From Dryomyza anilis (taxonomy: Eukaryota > Arthropoda > Insecta > Diptera > Dryomyzidae), in the NCBI GenBank assembly GCA_951804985.1, contig OX638130.1, positions 4,492,501 to 4,556,500 of the forward strand: a stretch of DNA of 64,000 nucleotides, in the 5' to 3' direction. Below are positions 11,532-22,185 of this stretch, piece by piece. Position numbers and translations under genes: made by a program. Below the pieces are notes generated by a model. The model saw nothing but the letters and a program-made list of their open reading frames with translations. It made no database searches and was not told the origin of the DNA. Positions within the stretch are counted from its first letter, which is position 1. The number at the start of each line of letters is the position of its first letter.

Positions 11532-12225
11532 ACAACTAATAAATAAAAACGTTCAAAATAACATTGCAGCCCAAAACTATGCATTGCTTTTTTATATCAT
11601 ACTGAAATCAGCTCTGTTTTATTTGTGTAATATTTTACAGCATACTTTTAGACAGATGGATTTAATTCAAGAAATTGGCCAGATGAATTTTAAGTGTTGT
11701 CATTTCTTGAACATTTTTATAATTTAGGGAAAAATTAATATTATATTTTTTATTATTCTTTAATTGTATATTAAAATTATTGATAGTATTATTTATAAAA
11801 TGTTGATAAATAATTATATATCTCGTAACTTTTAACGTAACTTTTAAAAAATATGAATAATAATATTAAAAATATTTTTTTTTAATCCTTTTTTAATGAC
11901 ACTACAACATTGTCAAATGTAATTGAATATTTGCTGAATAAAATTTACATTTTTAATGATATAGGGAAAAATTTATAACTACTATTAATTTTAATATTTA
12001 TAAAATTCAGCAAAATAATTTTATATTTCAAAACAACGAACTTTTCAGAAAATTTTAATAATATTTTTGAAAGTATTAATTTTTTTTAATAATATTAATG
12101 CTTTTAATGAATATTTTATATGACTTTAAATCATTTTCAAATAGAATTAAGAGTTTACGAACTAATATTGAGTAAATTAAAAACGAAATTGACAAAATTC
12201 AAAATTATATTGATATTTTTGCATC
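11532..12225. other. A+T-rich spacer, no gene
   Basis: Very A+T-rich sequence with AATAATATTAAA-type words. Nothing recognised. Confidence 0.4.
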
Positions 12226-12475
12226 ATCATCATTTGGTCCTTAATCTCCTCGGGGAGTATAGGGCCTCAACAAAACATTTCTACCTCGTATGATTTTTAG
12301 CCATTGTTTTTATTTTATGCCACGGTTTGTCCGAGTCCTCAACTTCTAGCTAGAGGCTTGGCTTCCACGTTATTTTTGGCCGACCTCTTCTCCTGCTACC
12401 CTGTGAGTTCCACTCGAGGGCTTGCCGACAGATTTCGTCCGACAATTTACGGAGCGTATGCCCGATCCATATTTT
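12226..12475 (-). mobile_element. 5'-truncated LINE 3' end (RTE-like)
   Basis: The minus strand from about 12473 to 12240 reads as the C-terminus of a non-LTR retrotransposon polyprotein: a GHTLRK region, [12 protein letters not shown], then [11 protein letters not shown], and finally CFVEALYSP. Two in-frame stops interrupt it (after KPSL and after NHTR), so it is dead. It ends in GATGATGATG on the minus strand (CATCATCATC near 12227). A short microsatellite tail rather than poly(A) is characteristic of RTE-type LINEs. Only about 80 codons remain, so 5' truncation was extreme. Confidence 0.7.
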
Positions 12476-12888
12476 TTACGTTGAGTAAAATGTGTAAAAT
12501 TCTAAAAGATTTTGAAATTGTTCTATTGGGAAATTCAAAATTCAATAAGACATTTAAGCATTTCCAAATAAAATTGAGGTTTTCATTTGAAATTTCAAAT
12601 TAAAAATGTCGCCGAAAAAAATTGCGAAAGAAAAATCTCGAAATTATTTGAAATCTTTTTCAATTCTAAATGGAAACTATCAGGGGTACTGAAACAAATG
12701 AACAAAAAAATAATGTTTAGAAAAAACGTTTCAATCGGAACGAAAAATATATAGTTCAAAATAAAAAGTTTCAAATGAAACGTTATTAAAAAAAAAATCA
12801 ACGGAATAGTTTTCACTTTTATTCGTTTCGTTAAGTACTCCTCGAAAATAGCATTTATTTTCTTTTTTTTTTATTATAAAAAGGTTCC
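12476..12888. other. A+T-rich spacer, no gene
   Basis: A 73-codon minus-strand ORF (12595-12816) is compositionally typical of A+T-rich noncoding DNA. Nothing else recognised. Confidence 0.35.
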
Positions 12889-13090
12889 CCAGACAAAATT
12901 TTTGGTAGAGTGGAGGTATTTTAGAAACATTTTATCGACATATTTCAAATAGACAAAGGCGGAGTATGTTTCGCAAGCTGCCTGTTTTTTACACGTTCCC
13001 AAAATATTCCGCGAATCTGCCATTAAAATCATACACATTTTTACAACCTGCTATATACTTCCAAAAATATGCCTTTTATCTGTGTGTTTG
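12889..13090. repeat. Dispersed CTGCC/GGTAGA repeat, copy 2
   Basis: CAGACAAAATTTTTGGTAGA, AGACAAAGGCGGAGTATGT and CTGCCTGTT occur in the same order and similar spacing as at 7449-7580. This shows a dispersed family with at least two copies in the window. Ends are not resolved. Confidence 0.45.
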
Positions 13091-14860
13091 CCGGAAATAT
13101 TCCTAAAAATTCTAGAAATATAAAATTTATCATAATATAAAATGAAAACCTATTTTCACTAAAAGTGGAACAGCAAAAGAAAAATCAATTTTGAATATGT
13201 CGGATAAATAACTGCAGTCATACACGCAGAGTAAAAATTTGTTTGCAGCAAACATAATATATTTGCAATCGAAAATTTGATGACTTTACTTAGATATTAC
13301 TTTTAATTCAAATTTTTTAAAATTATTTTGGTATTCATTTCATGACATATGGTTACATATTGTTATTAACAACTTTATTTTAAAATCTTGAAAATTAACG
13401 CAAGTAACGTGTAACATAATATGTTTGCTGCAAAACATAATTTTTCGCTGTGTGTATATTAGCGGCTTGAATCCTTATAATTTATCTTAAAAATGCATTA
13501 TGTTTTTATTCAATAAAATCAAAAAATATATAAAATATAACAAAATTTTAAACGACTTTTAAATTTGCAAAAAACCAATAAAACGCACGTGTTCATAATT
13601 AAAACATAATAAAACTGTATTCTGTATGCCACGCTTTTATACATATAAAATTTTGATATTAATTAAATACATTTTTTCTTGTTTGTTAATAAACGCAAAT
13701 TAATCAATGACTTTAATTTTGATTTTTGCTTAAACAATTTATGAGAAGTTGATGTTTTTTCGTTTTTAATAACCTTGTTTTAAGTTTTGCTTCTATTGTT
13801 TTTTTTTTTTGTGTATTTCAACATAAAATTCGCTATTTTGTTACGTATTACGGAAACGGAAGTAAAAATCACTTAAATGCTAATTTTTCAAAACATTGAT
13901 GCTGCGAGATACGATGAAGCGTAGAAAAAATGTTATAAATGTTATAAAATTTGTCATGGTTGTGAGACGGCTTCTTTTGGGAGATATACTTATTTGGTAT
14001 TTTTTGTTTTCTTTTTGCTAAATGATGTTGTTATCAATGAAACTTTATTAGTAGAAAAAAGCAGAACTATTAGCAAATATTAATAGAGAGCAGCTGATCG
14101 AGACAATTGCTATATTTACGAAAGACTTGATGATTTTATATTTTTGGTTTCAAAATGAAACTTGTTTCTGTGCAAAAATTGTATTATAATTTTTAATATG
14201 TGCACAAGTTCAAGGTTTCTTATTTTAGAATAATTTAGTCAAAACTTTGAGACACATTATAAATTCTTAATAGGTTGAGATTGACATAAAACTAGTTCAA
14301 AAATATAATAAAATCAAATTATTTGATTGAGCAACTTTTAAATTATAGCACATTCATTTTTATTTACATTTAAAATATATGTAAACGATTAATAAATATT
14401 TAGGTAAAGTTTCAGTTGATTTCATGTGGAGTTTATGTGGTTTTATAGTAGGCACGATAAAAAACGAAATATGTAGACAATAATTTATTGAATTCGAATA
14501 GAACAAAAGGTTAGAAGAATGAGCAGACCCTTGCAGTATAAAACTATTTACTAAAGTCAAACTAAAAACCTTGTGATATAAATAATATAAGGGCGATTTA
14601 ATATCAACAGCTGATACCTTTTTCAATGGGTTATTAACCCCATAATACGGAAGTATACATGGTCTACAAAGTTAAAAAAGCGTCATGAGTCACGACTCAT
14701 AAGTTTTAGAAAAGGTGTTTTTGTAAAGGCCTTTCTATTCTTATTAGGTTCTATAGAACATTTTAAAGACTTAGGGTTCAAAAAACTAAAAAAAAAAAAC
14801 ATATTGAAAATTCAATATAATGTAAAAAATAAATCTATTTTTCGAAAATTTTCTAAAAAT
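13091..14860. other. A+T-rich spacer, no gene
   Basis: About 1.8 kb without a recognisable gene. Positions 13240-13260 and 13410-13440 share AACATAAT and TTTGCTGCAAA words in inverted order (GTTTGCAGCAAACATAAT against ATGTTTGCTGCAAAACAT), possibly a small degenerate inverted-repeat element of about 200 bp. A minus-strand 88-codon ORF (14360-14626) has no known motif. Confidence 0.35.
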
Positions 14861-16410
14861 TTAAATTCTTCACTAAAAATTATATTTTTCACTAAAAATT
14901 ATATTTTTTACTAAAAATTCAATTTTTCACTAAAAATTCAATTTTTCACTAAAAATTCAATTTTTCACTAAAAATTCAATTTTTCACTAAAAATTCAATT
15001 TTTCACTAAAAATTCAATTTTTCACTAAAAATTCAATTTTTCACTAAAAATTCAATTTTTCACTAAAAATTCATTTTTTCACTAAAAATTCATTTTTTCA
15101 CTAAAAATTCAATTTTTCACTAAACATTCAATTTTTCACTAAACATTCAATTTTTCACTAAAAATTCAATTTTTCACTAAAAATTTAATTTTTCACTAAA
15201 AATTTAATTTTTCACTAAAAATTCAATTTTTCACTAAAAATTTAATTTTGCACTAAAATTAAATTTTGCACATAAAATAAAAATTTTCACTAAAAATAAA
15301 AATTTTCACTAAAAATAAAATTTTTCACTAAAATTCAATTTTTCACTAAAAATTCAATTTTTCACTAAAAATTCAATTTTTCACTAAAAATTCAATATTT
15401 CACTAAAAATTCAAATTTTCACTAAAAATTCAAATATTTCACTAAAAATTCAAATTTTCACTAAAAATTCAAATTTTCACTAAAAATTCAAATTTTCACT
15501 AAAAATTCAAATTTTCACTAAAAATTCAAATTTTCACTAAAAATTCAAATTTTCACTAAAAATTCAAATTTTCACTAAAAATTCAATTTTTCACTAAAAA
15601 TTCAATTTTTCACTAAAAATTCAATTTTTCACTAAAAATTCAATTTTTCACTAAAAATTCAATTTTTCACTAAAAATTCAATTTTTCACTAAAAATTCAA
15701 TTTTTCACTAAAAATTCAATTTTTCACTAAAAATTCAATTTTTCACTAAAAATTCAATTTTTCACTAAAAATTCAATTTTTCACCAAAAATTCAATTTTT
15801 CACCAAAAATTCAATTTTTCACCAAAAATTCAATTTTTCACCAAAAATTCAATTTTTCACTAAAAATTAAAATTTTCACTAAAAATTCAAATTTTCACTA
15901 AAAATTCAATTTTTCACTAAAAATTCAATTTTTCACTAAAAATTCAATTTTTCACTAAAAATTCAATTTTTCACTAAAAATTCAATTTTTCACTAAAAAT
16001 TCAATTTTACACTAAAAATTCAATTTTTCACTAAAAATTCAATTTTTCACTAAAAATTCAATTTTTCACTAAAAATTCAATTTTTCACCAAAAATTCAAA
16101 TTTTCACTAAAAATTAAATTTTTCACTAAAAATTCAAATTTTCACTAAAAATACAATTTTCAATAAAAATTCAATTTTGCACTAAAATTAAATTTTGCAC
16201 ATAGAATAAAAATGTTCACTAAAAATTCCATTTATCACTAAAAATTCAATTTTCACTAAATATTGAATTTTTCACTAAAAAATGTTCACAAAAAATAAAT
16301 TAAATTCAATTTTTCACTACAAATTCAATCACCATAAATTAAATTTTTCACTAAAAATTCCGATTTTCACTAATAATTTAAATGTTCACTAAAAATTAAA
16401 TTTTTCACCC
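14861..16410 (+). repeat. 19-bp satellite block C
   Basis: A long, very regular run of AAAAATTCAATTTTTCACT on the + strand. It contains successive homogenised sub-families: an AAATTCAAATTTTCACT type (about 15400-15570) and a CACC in place of CACT type (about 15780-15850). Both margins decay into degenerate copies. The regular core is about 14910-16130. Local runs of one variant point to recent unequal exchange or slippage. Confidence 0.93.
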
Positions 16411-17560
16411 CTGCTTCAAGTGTTTCTTTTGTTCTCTTTGTTTAAAAGATAAGTGAAAAAAAATAATTTCAATCTGAAAAATAAAACTAAAATCACTCAA
16501 AGATGTTACCATTGACTACGTGACCAAAACAAAGTCGGAAACTTCGAGAAGCCTTTTGAAAAAGATAAAACACAACGACATGCCTCAGCATTATGACGAA
16601 CAAAATATGTGAAAAATGATAAAACTCTGCATAGCTGTGGCATTCAATAACTAATAATATTAATTAAACTGTAACAGACAATAGTCGAAACAAAAAGGAA
16701 TGGAAAAAATAAATATTCAAAATAAACAATGCAAAAACCTACTCGTTCAATAAAAATATAAAACCAAAAATGTTAAAAACGACTATAAAAATCGCACAAA
16801 ATAACGTTTAATTTTTTTGTAGATTCTGCAACTTTGTCTAATTTGTATTATTAACTGGGTCAATGGTTGAGCGGAAGTGAATTTAGACAAACCTCAAAAC
16901 GTCATTACTTCCGAGTCTCCATCATAAGAGAGACTTATAGATCTAATGGAGCTTATTGAGCTTTTGGCGCATATTGTGTGAAAGGTTAATAAACTTAATT
17001 GCTGTCAGACACGCCAATTGAATTTTATGGTATGTGTTGATAACTCTTGAATTTTGACAGTTGCTCGATGAAAATTTGGTTTTATTTTAAGCACTGTTTT
17101 GTTTTTAAAAATTTAAATAAATTTGTAGACATTAAAATAAACATAGTAATTTTTTAGTATTATGTTTTTATTTTTTTAATTTTAGTTTTTTTTCTGTTTT
17201 TTTTTTTTGCTTTTTATATTAAACATTGACCGTTAGTTTAGCCAGGTGCATGCTAAACTTAAACGTTCAACTTAGAGTTGGAGCAAACTTGTTGACCCAG
17301 ACATAGTAAACTTGAGACGGATTCGTATTTTAAGTATTTTTAGATAATATTTGCAATTTTATGTTTTGACTCAGAACTCAATGCTAAAGCTGTTGGGACT
17401 ATCATAATTAAGAACATGTGGCAAAAAGAAAAATATAAATGGCGCTATAGATGGTGAAGAGTGACTGTCTATATTGAGGGTTTTACCAAAAAAAAATAAA
17501 AATTTTAATATAAATTTTAAAAATATAAATAAAAATAAATACAAATAAAAAATAAATAAT
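16411..17560. other. Spacer, no gene recognised
   Basis: Positions 16500-17060 and 17220-17300 are closer to unique sequence with mixed composition. No ORF, splice-flanked exon or RNA gene could be recognised. Confidence 0.35.
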
Positions 17561-19100
17561 TGAAAATTACATCATTGAAAATTAAAATTTTAATTTTCAC
17601 TGAAAATAAAAATTTTCATTGAAAATTAAAATATTCATAGAAAAATAAAAGATTCATTGAAAATTAAAATATTCATTAAAAATTTATATTTTCATTGAAA
17701 ATTAAATTTATCATTAAAAATTAAATTTTTCATTAAAAATAAAAATTTTCATTGAAAATTTATTTTTTATTTAAAAGTAAATTATTCATTGAAAAGTAAA
17801 TTTTTCATTGAAAATTTAATTTTTCATTGAAAACTACCTTTTTTTTTTGAAAATTAATATTTTCACTGAAAATTTTATTTTCATTGAAAATTATTATTTT
17901 CATTGAAAATTATTATTTTCATTGAAAATTATTATTTTCATTGAAAATTATTATTTTCATTGAAAATTATTATTTTAATTGAAAATTATTATTTTAATTG
18001 AAAATTATTATTTTCAGTGAAAATTATTATTTTCATTGAAAATTATTATTTTCATTGAAAATTATTATTTTCATTGAAAATTATTATTTTCATTGAAAAT
18101 TATTATTTTCATTGAAAATTATTATTTTCATTGAAAATTATTATTTTCATTGAAAATTATTATTTTCATTGAAAATTATTATTTTCATTGAAAATAATTA
18201 TTTTCATTGAAAATTTTATTATCATTGAAAATTATTATTTCTATTGAAAATTATTATTTACATTGAAAATTATTATTTTCATTGAAAATTATTATTTTCA
18301 TTAAAAATTTCATTTTTTATTGAATATTTAATTTCCATTGAAAATTATTATTTTCATTAAAAATTTCATTTTTTATTGAATATTTAATTTTCATTGAAAA
18401 TTAAGTTTTTCATTAATAAATTTTTTTTGCCAAAAACATAAGAATGCATTTTTAATTGAAAATTAAATTTTTCATTAAAAATTTAATTTAAATTTTTCAT
18501 TAAAAATTTAATTTAAATTTTTCATTAAAAATTTAATTTCAATTATTCATTGAACATTTATTTTAACTTTGTATTGAAAATTTAATTAAAATTTTTCATT
18601 GAAAAGTTAATTATAATTTTTAATTGAAAATTTAATTTACATTTTTATTGAAAATTCAATTTCAATTTTAAAGTGAAAATTAAATTTGTAATAAATTTTC
18701 ACATAAAAAATAAAAGTTTTCATTAGAATTAAATTTATCATTGAAAATTAAATTTTTGATTAGAAAATAGATTTTTCACTAAAAATTCAAATATTCACTA
18801 ACAATTCAAATTAAGCACTAAAAATTATAAATTTTTTTCACAAAAAACTAAATTTTTCACTAAAAATTCAAATTTTCACTAAAAAAAATCAAATGTTCAC
18901 TAAAAATTAAATTTTTTAGTAAAGAATCAACTTCCACTTAATTTTAAATTTTTCACTATAAATGCAATTGTTCACTATAAATTCAAATTTTCACTAAAAA
19001 TTCAAATTTTCACAAAAATTAAATTTTTCACTAAAAATTCAATTTGTTCACTTAAAATTTAATCTATCATACAAAATATAATTTTGCTAAAAAAAAAATT
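17561..19100 (+). repeat. 19-bp satellite block D (TTATTATTTTCATTGAAAA variant)
   Basis: The core (about 17880-18330) is a nearly perfect tandem of TTATTATTTTCATTGAAAA. It has the same 19-bp period as the other blocks but a diverged unit: CATTGAAAATT replaces CACTAAAAATT. Flanks (17580-17870, 18340-18770) are degenerate versions, and 18770-19040 reverts to the CACTAAAAATTCAA form. Block D is therefore a diverged relative amplified within an older array. Confidence 0.88.
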
Positions 19101-20280
19101 TTAATGAAATAAAACTTTAAATATTGATAAAATTAAAAGTACCGCCAAATTAATGTAGCACCCTGCAAAACACGTTTAATTCCAATAATAGTACAAATAC
19201 CACTTAAAAAACAGTTTAATTGCCTATTAAATAAACAAAATATTATGCAAAAAGTAGCTTTTAAATGTGTAGAGAATGTTGAAATCAAAAATTTAAAAAT
19301 ATGGGTCAAACAAAGTGACATATATATCACTAAAGCGTGTACGTGATATATTTTGCAATCTAAAACCATATCACATTCTAATAGACGTTTCTCAAAATCT
19401 CTCAATATCTATTGACATGTTGTATTTTTAAAATCTACTGTAATTTTTTAATAGATATGACACAAAGTTGTCTACGTGATAAGCTGCCATGCATAACAAT
19501 GACAAAATTTGTCACTTTTTTTATTAGAAAATCGTGCTAATCGCAAATATTGACTGGAGTGTTTTCTGTGAAATTCAATATATAACATTGCTAAGGGTTG
19601 GTCAAAGCAAATTAACCAACAAAATGAGGAGTGTACAGTAAATTAAAGACAAAAAAGCTTTTAGCTAATTAAAAAAATATATATAAAATGACACAGAAAA
19701 TGACAATAGATAAACTTACCATAGAACAGGGTATATAATCGAATGTAGAACTAAATGTCGTGTTCTTTTGTTTATTAAAATGTATAAATTACCTGAAAAG
19801 AGAAAAAAATAGAATATTATTATTTTTATTAGGATGGTTTACTAAGCATTTTTATAGTATTTAAATTATAAATGTATTCTGCACCTATCAAAATTATACA
19901 TACGACAGGTTTCTGTTACTTTGGGTTTTTTTAAAGATAGACAGATAAAGATAAGAATTCATCTGTCGACAATGCATAAAAAATTGAACGTTAATAGTTC
20001 CGCTTTCCGAACGTAATCACGGAATGTATGAAACAAGAATCTACATCGCCATTTTACAGCACATTAATGATACAACTTGAAAAATATATTTAAAGTTTGC
20101 CTAGTATAAAACCACCACATAGCCTGATCATTTTGATTTTGTAGCTTGCCACGTTTTGACAAGAAACATATTACTATGGTATGACTCGACTTGTTTAAAC
20201 CGTAAAAGACATTAATAAGAACATCATAAACAGATCAGATGTGGACATAAACAGACCAAAAAGTGGGAATAACTAAAACA
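19101..20280. other. Spacer, no gene recognised
   Basis: Mixed-composition sequence, more unique-looking than most of the left half. The minus-strand ORF at 19133-19405 (90 codons) has hydrophobic runs but no recognised domain. No promoter or splice context supports it. Confidence 0.35.
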
Positions 20281-20284
20281 ATGT

Positions 20285-21725
20285 TACTATCATCTCGAAA
20301 GGAATTGACTGAGGAAGATGTTGTCCATATGGAAGAGTTTTCCGGGGATGTATTAAATAGTGCTTGAGATAAGGATGTCAGGTGATGTATTTTTTCGGGG
20401 AAAAATAGTCTCGGAAAAAAATAGTTTCGGGAATGCATAGTTTTGAGGAAGAATTGTCTCGGGCAAAAATAGTCTCGGGAAGGATCAGATTTATGTAGGA
20501 GTGGTAGGGAACGAATTATCGAGGGAAGAAATATTCTCGGGGAAGAATTTTCTCGAGAATGAATGGTCTCGGTAAATTGTACCAGAAAAGAATAGTTGTC
20601 TGGTATGAATTATATCGGAAAGAAATAGTCTCGTGAAAGTCTCGGGAATGAATACTCTCGGGAAAGAATTGTCTCGGGAAAGAATATCATTGAGAAAGAA
20701 ACGTCTCGCAGTTGGGGATAACTTGTCTGGAAATGTATTTTTTCGGGAAAAAATAATCTCAGGGAAGAATAGTCTTAGGAATGAATAATCTCGAGGATGA
20801 ATTGTCTCGAAAAGTAATAGTATCGAGGAAGCATCGTCTCGCAGTTGAATTGGGAGAAATTGTCCGGGGATAATTTGTCTCAGAGAATAATAGTCTCGGG
20901 GAAGTACAATTTTGGAGAGTAGTTGTCCGGGAATGTATTGTACCGGCGAATCAAGTTTCGGGGAAGGATAGTCTCGGGAGAGAATAGTATCAGGGAAGAA
21001 TAGTTTCGGGAAAGAATTAGCTCGTGGAAGATTAAATTGGGTATGAATTGTCTCGGGGAAATAATAGTAACGGGGATGAATCGTCTCGAGGTAGCTAATG
21101 TCTAGTATAAATTATACAGAGATGAATTGTCTCGGGGAAAATAGTCTCGAAGACGAATAGAGTTGTATCGGGGCAGAATAGTCTCAGAAGGACAGAAAAC
21201 TAGTTGACGGGATAGAGTAGTATCAGGGAAGAATAATTTGGAGATAGAATAGTTGTCTTGGGAACATAAGTTTTGGGAAAAAGTTGTCTGGGAATGAATT
21301 GTACCAGGTATAATAGTCTCGGGAAATAATAGTTACGGGAAAGAATCGTCTCGGGGTAAAACAGTCTCGGGGATGATTTATCCGGGGATGAATTGTCTAA
21401 GGGAAAATAGTTTCGAGGTAGATTTGATTAATAAACGAGTTTTCCGAGAAAGAATTGTCTCGGGAGTGATAGTCTCGGGAATAATAGTCTCGGAAAGAAT
21501 AGTTTCAGCGAAGAATAGTCTCGGAAAGAATAGCTTCAGAGAAGAATCGTCTCAGGAAATAATTGTTTTGGGGAAGAATTATCTGAAGAAACATAGTCTC
21601 GGGAAAAAAAATAGTCTCGTGGAAAATGATCCATGGAATAACTGTCAATGGAAGAATTGCCCGCTGAAGATTATTCGCTGAGAAGTATTCTTCAGGAAAG
21701 TATACTCTCAGGGAAGACAAGTTTT
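20285..21725 (+). repeat. Degenerate 16-bp array (AGTCTCGGGAAAGAAT)
   Basis: About 1.4 kb of imperfect copies of a unit near AGTCTCGGGAAAGAAT, with changes such as GTATCGGGGAAG, TTGTCTCGGGG and AGTTTCGGG. It is the most G-rich repeat in the window, runs up to 300 bp from the gene-1 leader exon, and may lie inside the intron or promoter of that gene. Open frames across it (e.g. 21373-21681) are translated repeats, not a gene. Confidence 0.85.
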
Positions 21726-21784
21726 TTTTTATATCTATTAAGATCAATAGCATCCATTGTACTGTGAAATCTATTCCCTAAGTT

Positions 21785-21895
21785 TTGTGGTTAATTCACC
21801 GCGAGGGCCCATTCCTTAGCCGGGATTCGATTCCGAAACCTTTAAAACGGAAGTCCAGCGCGTATAGCCCAGGACTGCCGAGGTGAAAGAATATA
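21785..21895 (-). mobile_element. tRNA-like fragment, possible SINE head
   Basis: The minus strand contains GGAATCGAATCCC (plus 21822-21834), a good polymerase III B-box. About 45 nt upstream of it lies CGGCAGTCCTGGGC, a weak A-box-like stretch. The arms do not form a clean cloverleaf, so this is a tRNA pseudogene or the remnant head of a tRNA-derived SINE different from the one at 1111. No target duplication was found. Confidence 0.35.
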
Positions 21896-22013
21896 CTCGG
21901 TGTAGAATAATCTCTGTGATGCATTTTCTAAGAATTTTGTCTACGAATGACTACTTGGGAATAATTCCCTCTAACATTCTTTTAAAACTAAGATATTAAT
22001 AAATTTTACTATA

Positions 22014-22026
22014 TTCTTTCTTTCAG
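22014..22026 (+). other. Candidate 3' splice site before gene 1
   Basis: A pyrimidine-rich tract ending in TTCTTTCTTTCAG closes at 22026. CTAAC, a possible branch point, lies near 21971. This suggests that the start codon at 22186 is on a second exon beginning at 22027, with a leader exon further upstream, possibly beyond the 16-bp array. No donor could be assigned. Confidence 0.5.
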
Positions 22027-22061
22027 ATTTCACTGAGTGAAAATACGTTTTTGCCGCGCCA

Positions 22062-22102
22062 ATGAAATCATGAACAAACGCCGCAAAAACGCAACGATTT
22101 GA
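22062..22102 (+). other. Two overlapping upstream ORFs in gene 1 leader
   Basis: ATG AAA TCA TGA at 22062-22073 is a 3-codon upstream ORF. Its stop overlaps the ATG of a second, 10-codon upstream ORF at 22070-22102. Both end before the main start at 22186. If the leader is as inferred, they could reduce or condition translation of gene 1. The ATGs are seen directly. The regulatory role is inference. Confidence 0.4.
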
Positions 22103-22185
22103 GCGTCATCAATAACGAAAACTAAAAACTACATCGTTAACATATAATATTTCCAACGAAAAACTTGAAGACACCATACTCAACA

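Noticed and set aside
21373..21681. 102-codon ORF rich in IVSERIVS-type repeats
   Set aside because: It is a translation of the 16-bp array, with no independent support.
22165..22185. Upstream start (TTG) for gene 1
   Set aside because: TTG is not a credible animal start here. ATG 22186 has a good context and gives the expected hydrophobic N-terminus.
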